This document shows, one piece after another, positions 1 through 7,059 of a stretch of 8,562 nt of DNA. Each line of letters starts with the position of its first letter. Within the stretch, counting starts at the first letter, position 1. A program made the translations under genes and the position numbers. The stretch is from positions 1 through 8,562 of the forward strand of contig JANWWB010000381.1 of the NCBI GenBank assembly GCA_025056515.1. The letters are read 5' to 3'. This stretch comes from Anaerolineales bacterium (GTDB lineage: Bacteria; Chloroflexota; Anaerolineae; Anaerolineales; Villigracilaceae). Under the pieces are notes generated by a model. It was given only the letters and a program-made list of their open reading frames with translations. It did not search any database and had not been told where the DNA came from.

Positions 1-1926
1 CCCGAAAACCCAATTGACATCCTGGGAATCATTGCTGCCTCTGCTGCCCTGATGATTTCCGACATTCCTTGGAATGGCCCGGTTGGTGCCGTTCGCGTTG
101 GGCGCATTAACGGGGAATTCGTCATCAATCCCACCTTCAGCCAGATGGACATCTCTGACCTTGACTTGAGGATCGCCGGGACGCGCGAGGCAATTTTGAT
201 GGTGGAATGTGGCGCGCGAGAAATCCCGGAAGACGTCATGGTTGAGGCCCTTGAATTTGGTCACCAAGCGCTTCAGCCGTTAATCGACTTGCAACTTCAA
301 ATGGCAGCCGAAATCGGAAAGCCTAAGCGCGAGGTGGTCATCTCTTTGCCCGATGAAGCCTTACAGCAAAAGATCTACGAACAGGTCAGCCAGGCCATGA
401 ACGAAATGCTCGACCAGCCGCTGACCAAAGAAAAATTCTATAGCGGCATGGAAGCTTTGCGCGAACAAGCCGCTTCGGCACTTCTGCCAACTGACGAAGT
501 GATCATCGAAAGCGATAGCGAGCCGGTTCTGACCCCCGACCTGAGCGCCATCCATGAAGCTTTCACCGAGGCCGAGAAGCGCGTCGTCCGAGAGCGCATC
601 TTGAACCTAGGAAAACGCCCGGATGGCCGCGGGCCTAAGGATCTTCGCCCCATCTGGTGCGAGGTGGATCTTTCGCCGCGTGCCCACGGCTCTGGCCTCT
701 TCACACGCGGTGAGACTCAAGTACTGACTCTAGCTACCCTAGGCACGCTCTCAGAAGCTCAGGAATTGGATAGTCTGACTCCGGTCGAGACCAAACGCTA
801 CATGCATCATTACAACTTCCCACCTTTCTCTACCGGCGAGGTCAAACCGCTTCGTGGGCAGAGCCGCCGCGAAATCGGACACGGTGCGCTCGCCGAACGT
901 GCTCTGGAGCCGGTGATCCCGCCCGAATCCGAGTTCCCTTACGCTTTGCGATTGGTCTCCGAAGTGTTGTCTTCCAACGGCTCAACCTCCATGGCCTCGG
1001 TCTGCGGTTCGACTCTGGCGTTGATGGACGCCGGTGTGCCGATCAAAGCGCCGGTGGCCGGTGTAGCCATGGGCTTGGTCAAAGAAGGAGACAAATATGT
1101 AATTCTGACCGACATCCAAGGCGCCGAAGACCACTTGGGCGATATGGATTTCAAGGTCGCCGGGACGCGTGCCGGCATCACTGCCCTACAAATGGACATC
1201 AAAATTTCCGGCATAAGCAAAGCAATCATGGCCGAGGCGCTCGAACAAGCACGGCAGGCGCGTTTGGCTATCTTGGATAAGATATTGGAAGTCCTCCCGG
1301 CTCCGCGGCCTGATCTGAAACCTCATGCCCCGCGCATTACGACCATCAAGATACCGGTGGATAAAATCGGCCTTATTATCGGTCCAGGCGGCAAGAACAT
1401 CCGTGCCCTGCAAGAGGAGACAAACACACGCATTGATATCGAGGAAGACGGGACAGTCTATATTGCCGCAACCGATGGAATCGGCGCGCAGTTGGCGCGC
1501 GAGCGCATCGAAGGCGTCACCGAGACGCCCCAAGTCGGCCATATCTACACGGGCAAGGTTGTGCGCGTGACTGACTTCGGCGCGTTTGTCGAAATCCTGC
1601 CCGGCGTGGACGGGATGGTACATATCTCACAATTGGACAGCGACCGAGTCCAAAAAGTGGAAGACGTGTGCAACGTCGGCGACGAACTGACCGTCATGGT
1701 CACCGGTATTGACCCGATGGGGAAAATCCGCTTGAGTCGCCAGGCTGTCTTGGAAGGCTGGAGCGTAGAAGAAGCCCAAGAACGCGATAGCCGCAAGAGC
1801 AGCGCAGGTCGCCCTAGCAGCCCAGGACGTCCTGGCACCACCAGCGGAGGGCGATCGTCCTCAGGTGGCGAACGCCGCAGTGGACGGGTTGAAGAACGAC
1901 GTGGCCCAACGCGCAGCCGCAAATAA
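1..1926 (+). CDS. pnp: Polyribonucleotide nucleotidyltransferase (PNPase), 5'-truncated by window edge
   Basis: PNPase degrades RNA 3'-to-5' by phosphorolysis, releasing nucleoside diphosphates; it is a cytoplasmic trimer, often part of the RNA degradosome. The frame is open from base 1, and the residues before the first in-frame ATG (base 52) already read as family sequence (ENPIDILGIIAASAAL), so 52 is not the start; 641 residues are visible. In order they show the rest of the first RNase PH domain, the helical linker, the second RNase PH domain, a KH domain with GPGG at 461-464, an S1 domain at about 513-582, and a tail. Phosphate-site NGSTS (326-330) and the DHLGDMDFK block (D377, D383, K385) match E. 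coli S437-S439, D486, D492 and K494, so about 109 N-terminal residues are missing and the active site is intact. The final ~45 residues are low-complexity Ser/Gly/Arg and basic, probably an RNA-contacting tail. The identification is very secure. Confidence 0.98.
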   Translation, partial: PENPIDILGIIAASAALMISDIPWNGPVGAVRVGRINGEFVINPTFSQMDISDLDLRIAGTREAILMVECGAREIPEDVMVEALEFGHQALQPLIDLQLQMAAEIGKPKREVVISLPDEALQQKIYEQVSQAMNEMLDQPLTKEKFYSGMEALREQAASALLPTDEVIIESDSEPVLTPDLSAIHEAFTEAEKRVVRERILNLGKRPDGRGPKDLRPIWCEVDLSPRAHGSGLFTRGETQVLTLATLGTLSEAQELDSLTPVETKRYMHHYNFPPFSTGEVKPLRGQSRREIGHGALAERALEPVIPPESEFPYALRLVSEVLSSNGSTSMASVCGSTLALMDAGVPIKAPVAGVAMGLVKEGDKYVILTDIQGAEDHLGDMDFKVAGTRAGITALQMDIKISGISKAIMAEALEQARQARLAILDKILEVLPAPRPDLKPHAPRITTIKIPVDKIGLIIGPGGKNIRALQEETNTRIDIEEDGTVYIAATDGIGAQLARERIEGVTETPQVGHIYTGKVVRVTDFGAFVEILPGVDGMVHISQLDSDRVQKVEDVCNVGDELTVMVTGIDPMGKIRLSRQAVLEGWSVEEAQERDSRKSSAGRPSSPGRPGTTSGGRSSSGGERRSGRVEERRGPTRSRK

Positions 1927-1992
1927 GTTCTCGATTAGGCCACGCTTCGACCACAGGCAAAATCCGACTCTTGTGTGATTTTCTCCTAGAAC

Positions 1993-2020
1993 AAGGCGGG
2001 CAGGCCCACTTGCACGCCTT
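1993..2020 (+). other. Weak hairpin in the pnp 3' untranslated region
   Basis: AAGGCG (1993-1998) can pair with CGCCTT (2015-2020) across a 16-nt loop. It sits between the pnp stop codon and the intrinsic terminator. With only 6 bp and a long loop it may be chance, or it may protect the transcript 3' end. The rest of the 1927-2154 gap holds no open reading frame that I can support. Confidence 0.3.
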
Positions 2021-2033
2021 TGCTAAGGTCCCC

Positions 2034-2066
2034 CCTTGCGATGCTTAGCAGCTCGCAAGGTTTTTT
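2034..2066 (+). terminator. Intrinsic terminator downstream of pnp
   Basis: A perfect 8-bp stem (CCTTGCGA 2034-2041 with TCGCAAGG 2053-2060) is followed directly by six T residues (2061-2066). The 11-nt loop can add a GCT/AGC pairing (2043-2045 with 2050-2052). It lies about 108 nt after the pnp stop codon and upstream of the MFS gene, so it should end the pnp transcript and make the transporter a separate unit. Confidence 0.85.
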
Positions 2067-2154
2067 ATCTGCCCGTAAGATTTGGAAAGAAGTCTTCATG
2101 GATAATCGTACAAGGTAGCCTGCTTGTCTAACCCTCAAATCCTGTTCACTCCGT

Positions 2155-3387
2155 ATGCGCAACCGCCTTGCTACCATTTTCCGTTCTTTCCCGGCTCAGT
2201 TTTGGTTGGTGGCTTTTGGTGTTTTGCTTAGCTCAGCTGGTTCTAGCCTCATCTGGCCATTTCAATTGGTGTACATCAGCGAAACACTCCAAGCGCCGCT
2301 GACCACCGCTGGGACGTTGGTGAGTCTAAGCTCGTTTGTGGGATTGGTGGTCTCCTTCTTGGGCGGTTCGATTGCTGATCGCTTCGGCCGTAAGCCGATC
2401 ATGTTCCTGGCGCAGACTGCTCATGGACTGGCCTATCTGCTCATGAGCCATGCTGAGACCTATGCAGCTTTCATCCTACCCATGACCATCCTTGGGGCAG
2501 CGATGCCCTTCTATGCAATCGGCTCGGATGCAATGATGGCTGACCTGCTTCCCCCGCAACGACGCGCATCCGCCTTCGCCATCCTACGTATGACCAATAA
2601 CGCGGGTTTTGCGATTGGACCAACGCTGGGTGGCTTACTGGTCGTTCGTTCCTACACCCTGGCCTTCTACGCTGCTGCCGCGGCCATGTTTTTCTATAGC
2701 CTACTCCTGTTCTTCTTCACCCATGAGACCCTACAACGACAGCACGACCACCCACAGGAAACTCTGCTCGAAAACTTGCTCGGCTATCGGCATGTTTTTG
2801 CCGACCGGCGCTTTATTGCTTTTGTGGCACTCGTTGCCTTTGGCATGATCGGTCCACTGATGATGTGGGTTTTTCTGGCTGTTTACACCAAGACGTACTA
2901 CGGTCTGAGCGAGACGCTCTATGCTTGGATTCCAACTACCAATGCCCTGATGTGCGTTTTTGTCCAGTACTTTGTCACTCTTTTCACCCGCCGTCATCCG
3001 CCTACGCAGATGATTGCACTCGGCATGTTTGTCTATGCTCTGGGGGTCGGCAGCGTGGCCTGGATGAGCGACTTTTGGGGGTTTTGGACAAGCATGGTTG
3101 TCTTTACCTTGGGTGAATTGATTCTCATTCCAACTGGCACAACATACGCCGCCGGCCTGGCTCCGGAGACGTTACGCGGCCGTTATCTGTCTCTCTACTG
3201 GCTGACTTGGGGGCTGGCACGCACGCTAGCTCCGCTGCTTGGCGGCGTGCTCAACGACCTTATCTGTCCGCAGGCGATCTGGTACGGCGGATTAATCCTC
3301 GGGCTATTGAGCGCTGCCGCCCTATGGCGTTTGTCTCGCGCCCCTTCTTCCTACCTGATGACCAGGGACGAAAAAAAACAACCCTAA
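2155..3387 (+). CDS. MFS transporter, probable drug/efflux type
   Basis: A 410-residue polytopic inner-membrane protein of the major facilitator superfamily, of normal length for a 12-helix member. Motif A lies between helices 2 and 3 (GGSIADRFGRK, 70-80). A motif-C-like GFAIGPTLGG (151-160) in helix 5 is typical of proton-driven exporters. A hydrophilic central loop spans about 190-218, and LGE...IPTG...APETLRGRYLS (319-346) resembles the second-half signature of MdtH-like drug exporters. From this I infer export of a small molecule; the substrate cannot be read from sequence. ATG 2155 is the only reasonable start, since an in-frame TAG lies at 2116-2118 with no other start between. No Shine-Dalgarno sequence precedes it. 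A GATAAT at 2101-2106 could be a -10 box, but no good -35 is spaced correctly. The gene follows the pnp terminator and is convergent with the next gene. The last codons include a run of eight A (3371-3378). Confidence 0.88.
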   Translation: MRNRLATIFRSFPAQFWLVAFGVLLSSAGSSLIWPFQLVYISETLQAPLTTAGTLVSLSSFVGLVVSFLGGSIADRFGRKPIMFLAQTAHGLAYLLMSHAETYAAFILPMTILGAAMPFYAIGSDAMMADLLPPQRRASAFAILRMTNNAGFAIGPTLGGLLVVRSYTLAFYAAAAAMFFYSLLLFFFTHETLQRQHDHPQETLLENLLGYRHVFADRRFIAFVALVAFGMIGPLMMWVFLAVYTKTYYGLSETLYAWIPTTNALMCVFVQYFVTLFTRRHPPTQMIALGMFVYALGVGSVAWMSDFWGFWTSMVVFTLGELILIPTGTTYAAGLAPETLRGRYLSLYWLTWGLARTLAPLLGGVLNDLICPQAIWYGGLILGLLSAAALWRLSRAPSSYLMTRDEKKQP

Positions 3388-3447
3388 GGAGAAAATGCTC
3401 CACAAACCACCCCCAGATAGACAGCAGATCGCCTGTCCCAGCATTAG

Positions 3448-3466
3448 GCCAGGCTTCGATACTGGC
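3448..3466. terminator. Possible weak hairpin between convergent genes
   Basis: GCCAG (3448-3452) pairs with CTGGC (3462-3466) around a 9-nt loop, followed on the + strand by a T-rich stretch (to about 3482). It sits in the 141-bp gap between the converging transporter and GNAT-like genes, where a terminator is expected. The short stem and interrupted T tract make it only a candidate. Confidence 0.25.
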
Positions 3467-3528
3467 GTCATCTTTAACTTTTCATTTGGGATACATGACA
3501 TCAAAGGCTGCTCTCAAACTCCTGTTCC

Positions 3529-4662
3529 TCACCCAATCACCTTGCGATACACCCGATGATTTTTATATTCCACACCGTTCAGATTCTTCAGGTCAGCGCG
3601 CATTTGTTGGGTCGTTTCGGCTACTTGCGTCATCTCAACATGTTCGAACTGCTTGAAAGCGAGAATGGTCTTGCCCATTTCATAGTAAAGCAAAGCATTC
3701 CCGCCAGTTCCCTGAAATTCGGGCAAAATGCCCATGCCATTCCCGGAGACGGTCTTCGTGCGCCGCATTTCAAGCAGGATGTCAAAAATCCCAAAGGGGA
3801 AAAGACGACCCTTAGCACGTTGCAAGGCCGCGGAAACATCAGGAAAAGCAAAAAGGAAACCAACGATGTCATCGCCGTGCATAATCAGTTTGATGAGACG
3901 ATGGTCGGCCACCATGAAGACATTTTGCACAGCGTAGTCAATCTCCGCCGGCGTAAAGGGATAGTATTCCCAGTTGTGAATAAACGTTCGGTTGTAGGTT
4001 TCCCCAATCCGCCGTGCCCAGGATAAGAGTTCTTTCTTGCTCTTGAAATGTTTAACCCACAAATGACCGCGCTTCATTGCCCACTGCGCGATCCGTTCGA
4101 TGCGCTCTGGAATACGAAACGATTCAGCAGGCAAGTAGCAAGAGACAAAATCCACCTCCTTTTCAAATCCAAGCGCCTCAACCAATTTGGGGTAATAGTC
4201 ATAGTTATAGTTGGTCATGGTCATCATCTGGCGATGCTCATAACCTTCAACCAAGATACCGTAGCCATCAAAAGGCGAAAGCCCTTTTGGGCCAATAACT
4301 GTATCGAGACCACGCGCCCGCGACCAGTCAAAGACCACATCGAAGAGCGCTTGCGCCGTCCCAAAGTCATTTTCACAATCGAAATAATAAAATTGTGCCT
4401 TCTTGGTCTGGTGGTACTGATTAAAACGCTTGTTCTCCCCTACAAAAATGCGCCCGACGACCTCCCCGTCGCGCAACGCCAAAAAGAAATCACCCTCGGA
4501 ATGTTGAAAGAAGGGATGTTTCTTGCGGTTGAGAGGAAGATAAGCATCAAGATACAGCGGCGGCACCCATTGTGGGCAATTCTTGTATAAATCATAATAA
4601 AACTGAACGAAGCGCTTGACGTGGGTTTTGTTGTTGGTATCCACTTTCTGGATGGTGAGCAT
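3529..4662 (-). CDS. GNAT-fold N-acetyltransferase-like protein of unknown substrate
   Basis: A soluble protein of 377 residues resembling the large uncharacterised GNAT-related family that includes E. coli YghO-like proteins. The N-terminal half carries the family pattern: FVQFYYDLYKNCPQWVPPL (18-36), a KKHPFFQHSEGDFFLA segment (47-62), GEVVGRI (66-72) and the IGPKGLSPFDGYGILVEGY block (123-141). The C-terminal half ends in a GNAT-like fold with an acetyl-CoA-loop-like GILPEFQGTGGNALLYYEM (311-329). Members are usually annotated only as N-acetyltransferases, with no established substrate. The frame extends upstream to 4746, but the start chosen is ATG 4660-4662. It has an AAGGAG seven bases upstream, and the extra 28 residues do not look like family sequence. 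A weak -35/-10 pair on the minus strand is possible at 4743-4748 (TTGTGA) and 4721-4726 (TATCCT), 16 bases apart. The gene is monocistronic, convergent with the transporter and divergent from the TerC gene, so context does not reveal its role. Confidence 0.8.
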   Translation of the reverse strand: MLTIQKVDTNNKTHVKRFVQFYYDLYKNCPQWVPPLYLDAYLPLNRKKHPFFQHSEGDFFLALRDGEVVGRIFVGENKRFNQYHQTKKAQFYYFDCENDFGTAQALFDVVFDWSRARGLDTVIGPKGLSPFDGYGILVEGYEHRQMMTMTNYNYDYYPKLVEALGFEKEVDFVSCYLPAESFRIPERIERIAQWAMKRGHLWVKHFKSKKELLSWARRIGETYNRTFIHNWEYYPFTPAEIDYAVQNVFMVADHRLIKLIMHGDDIVGFLFAFPDVSAALQRAKGRLFPFGIFDILLEMRRTKTVSGNGMGILPEFQGTGGNALLYYEMGKTILAFKQFEHVEMTQVAETTQQMRADLKNLNGVEYKNHRVYRKVIG

Positions 4663-4669
4663 GACTTTT

Positions 4670-4675
4670 CTCCTT
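4670..4675 (-). promoter_or_regulatory. Shine-Dalgarno fixing the GNAT-like gene start
   Basis: On the minus strand AAGGAG lies seven bases before ATG 4660-4662. This favours that start over the first in-frame ATG at 4746. Confidence 0.85.
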
Positions 4676-4784
4676 GAAGTCGAAGAATGTTCACAATATA
4701 TAACACAAATTGACGGCATCAGGATAAAATCAACACCATCTTTCACAACAGATACCGTTTCTTGATAACCAACCGCCCTCCCCG

Positions 4785-4963
4785 TCTCCCCGATGAGGAG
4801 AAATGCGTTAGATACCTAAGGTTTTCCTGACCACACCAGCCGCAGGGACAGAAGTCCCCGGCTCATGGCTTAGAAGCCCACCAAGCGGGCGGATGAGGTC
4901 ATAAGTCGCTCCCAGACAGCTTCTCAAGCGCTCAGCCAGGGAAGTTATCCCCGTAGCAGCGGC
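4785..4963 (+). ncRNA. Candidate structured leader RNA upstream of the TerC gene
   Basis: Several stems can form if this strand is transcribed. TCTCC 4785-4789 pairs with GGAGA 4797-4801. A ten-pair hairpin has AGCCG 4838-4842 with CGGCT 4859-4863 and GGGAC 4845-4849 with GTCCC 4854-4858, with a CA bulge and an AGAA loop. GGCT 4867-4870 pairs with AGCC 4875-4878. GCTT 4919-4922 pairs with AAGC 4926-4929. GGGA 4939-4942 pairs with TCCC 4948-4951. TGACC 4828-4832 and GGTCA 4897-4901 can close a junction around the second and third hairpins. TerC-family genes are often controlled by the Mn2+-sensing yybP-ykoY riboswitch, but its GGGGAGTA motif is absent, so any regulatory role is inference. The strand is also inferred, from the downstream gene. 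Confidence 0.35.
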
Positions 4964-5114
4964 CCCCCAAAAAGACTGTTTTTTCAAAGTAGACTAAGTG
5001 TTATCTTTCTCTTCCTGGTGGGAAGGCGCGCGAGGGTGGAGAGATTCTTTTACGAATTCACCTCATTTGTCACCAAAGCGGAGATTAGCAACTGAACTCT
5101 TTCACTTCGCCAAT

Positions 5115-5119
5115 GGAGG
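5115..5119 (+). promoter_or_regulatory. Shine-Dalgarno fixing the TerC-family gene start
   Basis: GGAGG lies seven bases before ATG 5127. This supports an internal start rather than the upstream in-frame ATG at 4998. Confidence 0.85.
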
Positions 5120-5126
5120 CTTTGCT

Positions 5127-5921
5127 ATGGAACTCTTCACCATCGAAAACGCAATTGCTTTGCTCACGCTGGCCGTTCTAGAAATCGTTCTGGGCATTGA
5201 TAATATCGTCTTTATTTCTATCCTTGCCGACCGCCTTCCCCACTTGCAGCGAGACAAAGCGCGACGGCTTGGGCTTGGGATGGCGCTCTTAACCCGCCTT
5301 CTGCTCCTTTTATCGCTGAGCTGGATGATCCGACTGACCAAACCGATTTTTACCTTGTGGAACTTTGAGGTCTCAGGTCGAGACCTGATTTTGCTCGGCG
5401 GCGGTCTCTTCCTGCTTTACAAGAGCACCCATGAAATTCACGAAAAACTAGAAGGGAAAGAAGGCAAAAAAGACAGCAAGTCTGCCGCTACCATGACCGG
5501 GATTGTGATTCAAATTGCCATTCTTGATATTGTCTTCTCGCTCGATTCGGTCATCACAGCAGTCGGGATGGCAAACGAACTGGCTGTCATGATTGCAGCC
5601 ATCCTCATCGCGATGGCAGTTATGCTCTACGCTTCCGGACCGATTAGCGATTTCGTCAGCCGACATCCTACTCTCAAGATTCTAGCGCTCTCATTCCTGC
5701 TGCTTATCGGCATGTCGCTGATTGTTGAGGCGTTGCATGCGCACATCCCCAAAGGGTATATCTACTTTGCAATGGGCTTTTCGGTCTTTGTCGAACTCCT
5801 CAACCTGCGGCTGGTGGCGCGTGGGGAGCCGGTTAGACTTCATCAGCCGTATCTACCCCCGAGCGAAAGAACTCCCAACCCTCTAGGCCTTCCCCCCACC
5901 CGCCGGCGGACATCTCAATAA
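5127..5921 (+). CDS. TerC-family integral membrane protein (probable metal-ion exporter)
   Basis: A 264-residue polytopic membrane protein of the TerC family (YoaE/Alx relatives). Characterised members are tied to Mn2+ export or metal loading of secreted enzymes, and the family was named from tellurite resistance. The signature acidic membrane segments are present: TLAVLEIVLGIDNIVFISIL (14-33, with E19 and D25) and ILDIVFSLDSVITAVGM (132-148, with D134 and D140). The C-terminal block ALSFLLLIGMSLIVEALHAH (187-206) and IPKGYIYFAMGFSVFVELLN (207-226) follow. About seven hydrophobic segments are visible, with a charged loop rich in K/E/G around 104-120 and a proline-rich cytoplasmic tail after residue 230. 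ATG 5127 is chosen because of its GGAGG and because MELFTIENAIALLTL is the normal family N-terminus. An upstream in-frame extension to 4998 is unlike TerC. The gene is monocistronic and ends before a strong terminator. The family call is very secure; the transported ion is inferred. Confidence 0.93.
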   Translation: MELFTIENAIALLTLAVLEIVLGIDNIVFISILADRLPHLQRDKARRLGLGMALLTRLLLLLSLSWMIRLTKPIFTLWNFEVSGRDLILLGGGLFLLYKSTHEIHEKLEGKEGKKDSKSAATMTGIVIQIAILDIVFSLDSVITAVGMANELAVMIAAILIAMAVMLYASGPISDFVSRHPTLKILALSFLLLIGMSLIVEALHAHIPKGYIYFAMGFSVFVELLNLRLVARGEPVRLHQPYLPPSERTPNPLGLPPTRRRTSQ

Positions 5922-5956
5922 GAGACGGCACCAAGCACGGGCGTAAGACCAACAAC

Positions 5957-5992
5957 AGAATGCCAGGTCAAAAACACCTGGCATTCTTGTTT
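5957..5992. terminator. Bidirectional intrinsic terminator between convergent genes
   Basis: A perfect 12-bp inverted repeat (5957-5968 with 5976-5987) encloses a 7-nt loop, CAAAAAC. It is followed on the + strand by TTGTTT and on the - strand by a short GTTGTTG-type tail. It lies between the converging TerC and dehydrogenase genes, close to both stop codons, and probably serves both. The T tracts are imperfect but the stem is very stable. Confidence 0.8.
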
Positions 5993-6019
5993 GGCAGGAA
6001 TCCTTGTTTGCTTTTTGAC

Positions 6020-6997
6020 TCAAGAATAAACTTCTGGATTGACACAGTGGGGCAAACGCTCACCCTTCAGGCCGGCGATGAGGTTTTCTGCTGCCAGACG
6101 GCTCATTTCGCTGCGCGTCCGTCGGCTAGCGCTGGCAATATGCGGCGTAATCAAGCAATTCGGCAACGTGAGCAAAGGATGATTGGGCGGCAAGGGTTCA
6201 GGGACGGTCACATCAAGTGCAGCAGCGAAGATACGTCTGCGCTTCAAGGCGTCGTACAGGGCTTCTTGGTCCACCACCGCCCCGCGCGCCGTATTGACTA
6301 AAATCGCCGTAGGTTTCATCTTCTCAAAAGCGGCGGCATTCATCAGATTGCGCGTTGCATCGGTCAGTGGACAATGGAGCGAGACGAAGTCCGACTCACG
6401 CAACAAGGTCTCCAAGTCCACCTGCGTTGCCTGCACACCAGGTTCGGGCGCGGCCGGATTCGGATCGGTGAAAACCACCCGCATCCCAAAGCCCATCGCC
6501 CGCCGAGCAACTGCACGTCCGATTCGTCCAAAACCGACAATACCGAGCGTAGCTCCCACCAAATCCGCGCCCAGCAGGTAATCCAAGCTCCAAGTCTTCC
6601 AGCCGCCAGTACGGACTTCGCGCTCGCCTTCGGGTAAACGGCGAGCGGCAGCCAGGAGCAAGGCAAAGGCCATATCGGCAGTGGCTTCGGTCAGCACGCC
6701 GGGCGTATTTCCAACCGGAATGCGACGCGCAGTCGCTGCCGCCAAGTCAATGTTATCCACCCCCACAGCACAATTGCTAATGACCTTCAGACTTCCCCCG
6801 GCGGCATCCATAACCTCTGCATCAATCCGGTCGGTCAACATACAGAGCAGACCATCCATACCGCGCAGGCGCTCCAGAAGGACGGGGCGTTCGGGCGGCA
6901 AAGGCTCAGGCCAAATCTCGGCCTCGCAATAGGACTGCACCAGGCTTAGCCCAGGCTCAAGCAAAGAACGAGTAACAAACACACGGGGTTTGTTCAT
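6020..6997 (-). CDS. D-2-hydroxyacid dehydrogenase, probable glyoxylate/hydroxypyruvate reductase
   Basis: A cytoplasmic enzyme of 325 residues, the normal length for the D-isomer-specific 2-hydroxyacid dehydrogenase family and closest in feel to GyaR/GhrB. It should reduce glyoxylate to glycolate or hydroxypyruvate to D-glycerate with NAD(P)H. The substrate-binding half carries ISNCAVGVDNIDL (73-85) and NTPGVLTEATADMAFALLLA (97-116). The Rossmann motif is GFGRIG (155-160), with D178 at the end of the second strand, which favours NAD(H). The catalytic triad is visible as R238 (NTARG), E267 (VPEPLPP) and H286 (TPHIAS). The start ATG 6995-6997 has AAGGAG six bases upstream. The gene is divergent from glycerate 2-kinase across 62 bp, which supports a role in making glycerate. 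Other hydroxyacids remain possible, because specificity in this family is hard to read from sequence. Confidence 0.92.
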   Translation of the reverse strand: MNKPRVFVTRSLLEPGLSLVQSYCEAEIWPEPLPPERPVLLERLRGMDGLLCMLTDRIDAEVMDAAGGSLKVISNCAVGVDNIDLAAATARRIPVGNTPGVLTEATADMAFALLLAAARRLPEGEREVRTGGWKTWSLDYLLGADLVGATLGIVGFGRIGRAVARRAMGFGMRVVFTDPNPAAPEPGVQATQVDLETLLRESDFVSLHCPLTDATRNLMNAAAFEKMKPTAILVNTARGAVVDQEALYDALKRRRIFAAALDVTVPEPLPPNHPLLTLPNCLITPHIASASRRTRSEMSRLAAENLIAGLKGERLPHCVNPEVYS

Positions 6998-7003
6998 CCG
7001 GTG

Positions 7004-7009
7004 CTCCTT
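7004..7009 (-). promoter_or_regulatory. Shine-Dalgarno of the dehydrogenase gene
   Basis: AAGGAG on the minus strand, six bases before ATG 6995-6997. It confirms the start, and it contrasts with the divergent kinase gene, which has no such site. Confidence 0.85.
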
Positions 7010-7023
7010 TCACAAACGTTTAG

Positions 7024-7053
7024 TTGCTCACAAGATACACTTAATGCTATCAT
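7024..7053 (+). promoter_or_regulatory. Putative promoter for a leaderless glycerate kinase mRNA
   Basis: TTGCTC (7024-7029) and TATCAT (7048-7053, five of six matches to the -10 consensus) are 18 bases apart. The -10 ends six bases before ATG 7060, so transcription would begin at or beside the A of the start codon. The absence of a Shine-Dalgarno sequence agrees with leaderless translation. The -35 match is weak (three of six). Confidence 0.5.
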
Positions 7054-7059
7054 ATCCCT

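Larger units (their letters stand above)
4663..5126. other. Long non-coding divergent intergenic region
   Basis: These 464 bp separate the leftward GNAT-like gene from the rightward TerC-family gene. An open frame from 4998 joins the TerC gene in frame, but its first 43 residues do not look like TerC sequence. The left part (about 4690-4735) is AT-rich and probably holds the GNAT-gene promoter. The middle (about 4785-4963) is GC-rich and dense with hairpins, listed separately. The right part (about 4970-5110) is AT-richer and may hold a promoter for the TerC gene, but I could not find a convincing -35/-10 pair. No tRNA or other RNA gene was recognised. Confidence 0.7.

Noticed and set aside
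2082..2106. Promoter for the MFS gene from TTGGAA and GATAAT
   Set aside because: The spacer is only 13 bases, too short for a standard sigma-70-type promoter. The GATAAT alone is noted but not called.
4048..4590. 180-codon open frame antisense to the GNAT-like gene
   Set aside because: Its product matches no family I know and it lies wholly over a well-supported gene, so it is a shadow frame.
4887..4925. Fluoride (crcB) riboswitch suggested by a GGCGGATGAGGTC-like stretch
   Set aside because: The rest of the motif (matching GCC strand and the CTGATGGCCTC-type downstream segment) is missing, and the gene context is wrong.
4805..4980. Cobalamin riboswitch on the minus strand (a GGTCAGGAAAACC stretch recalls the B12 box)
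   Set aside because: The core cobalamin motifs are not present and the downstream gene on that strand has no B12 link.
4785..5126. Canonical yybP-ykoY manganese riboswitch upstream of the TerC gene
   Set aside because: I looked for the conserved GGGGAGTA loop motif and its partner loop and did not find them on the + strand. Only a generic structured-region claim is kept.
4998..5126. TerC start at the upstream in-frame ATG 4998
   Set aside because: The extra 43 residues do not resemble TerC sequence, and ATG 5127 has a GGAGG at ideal spacing.
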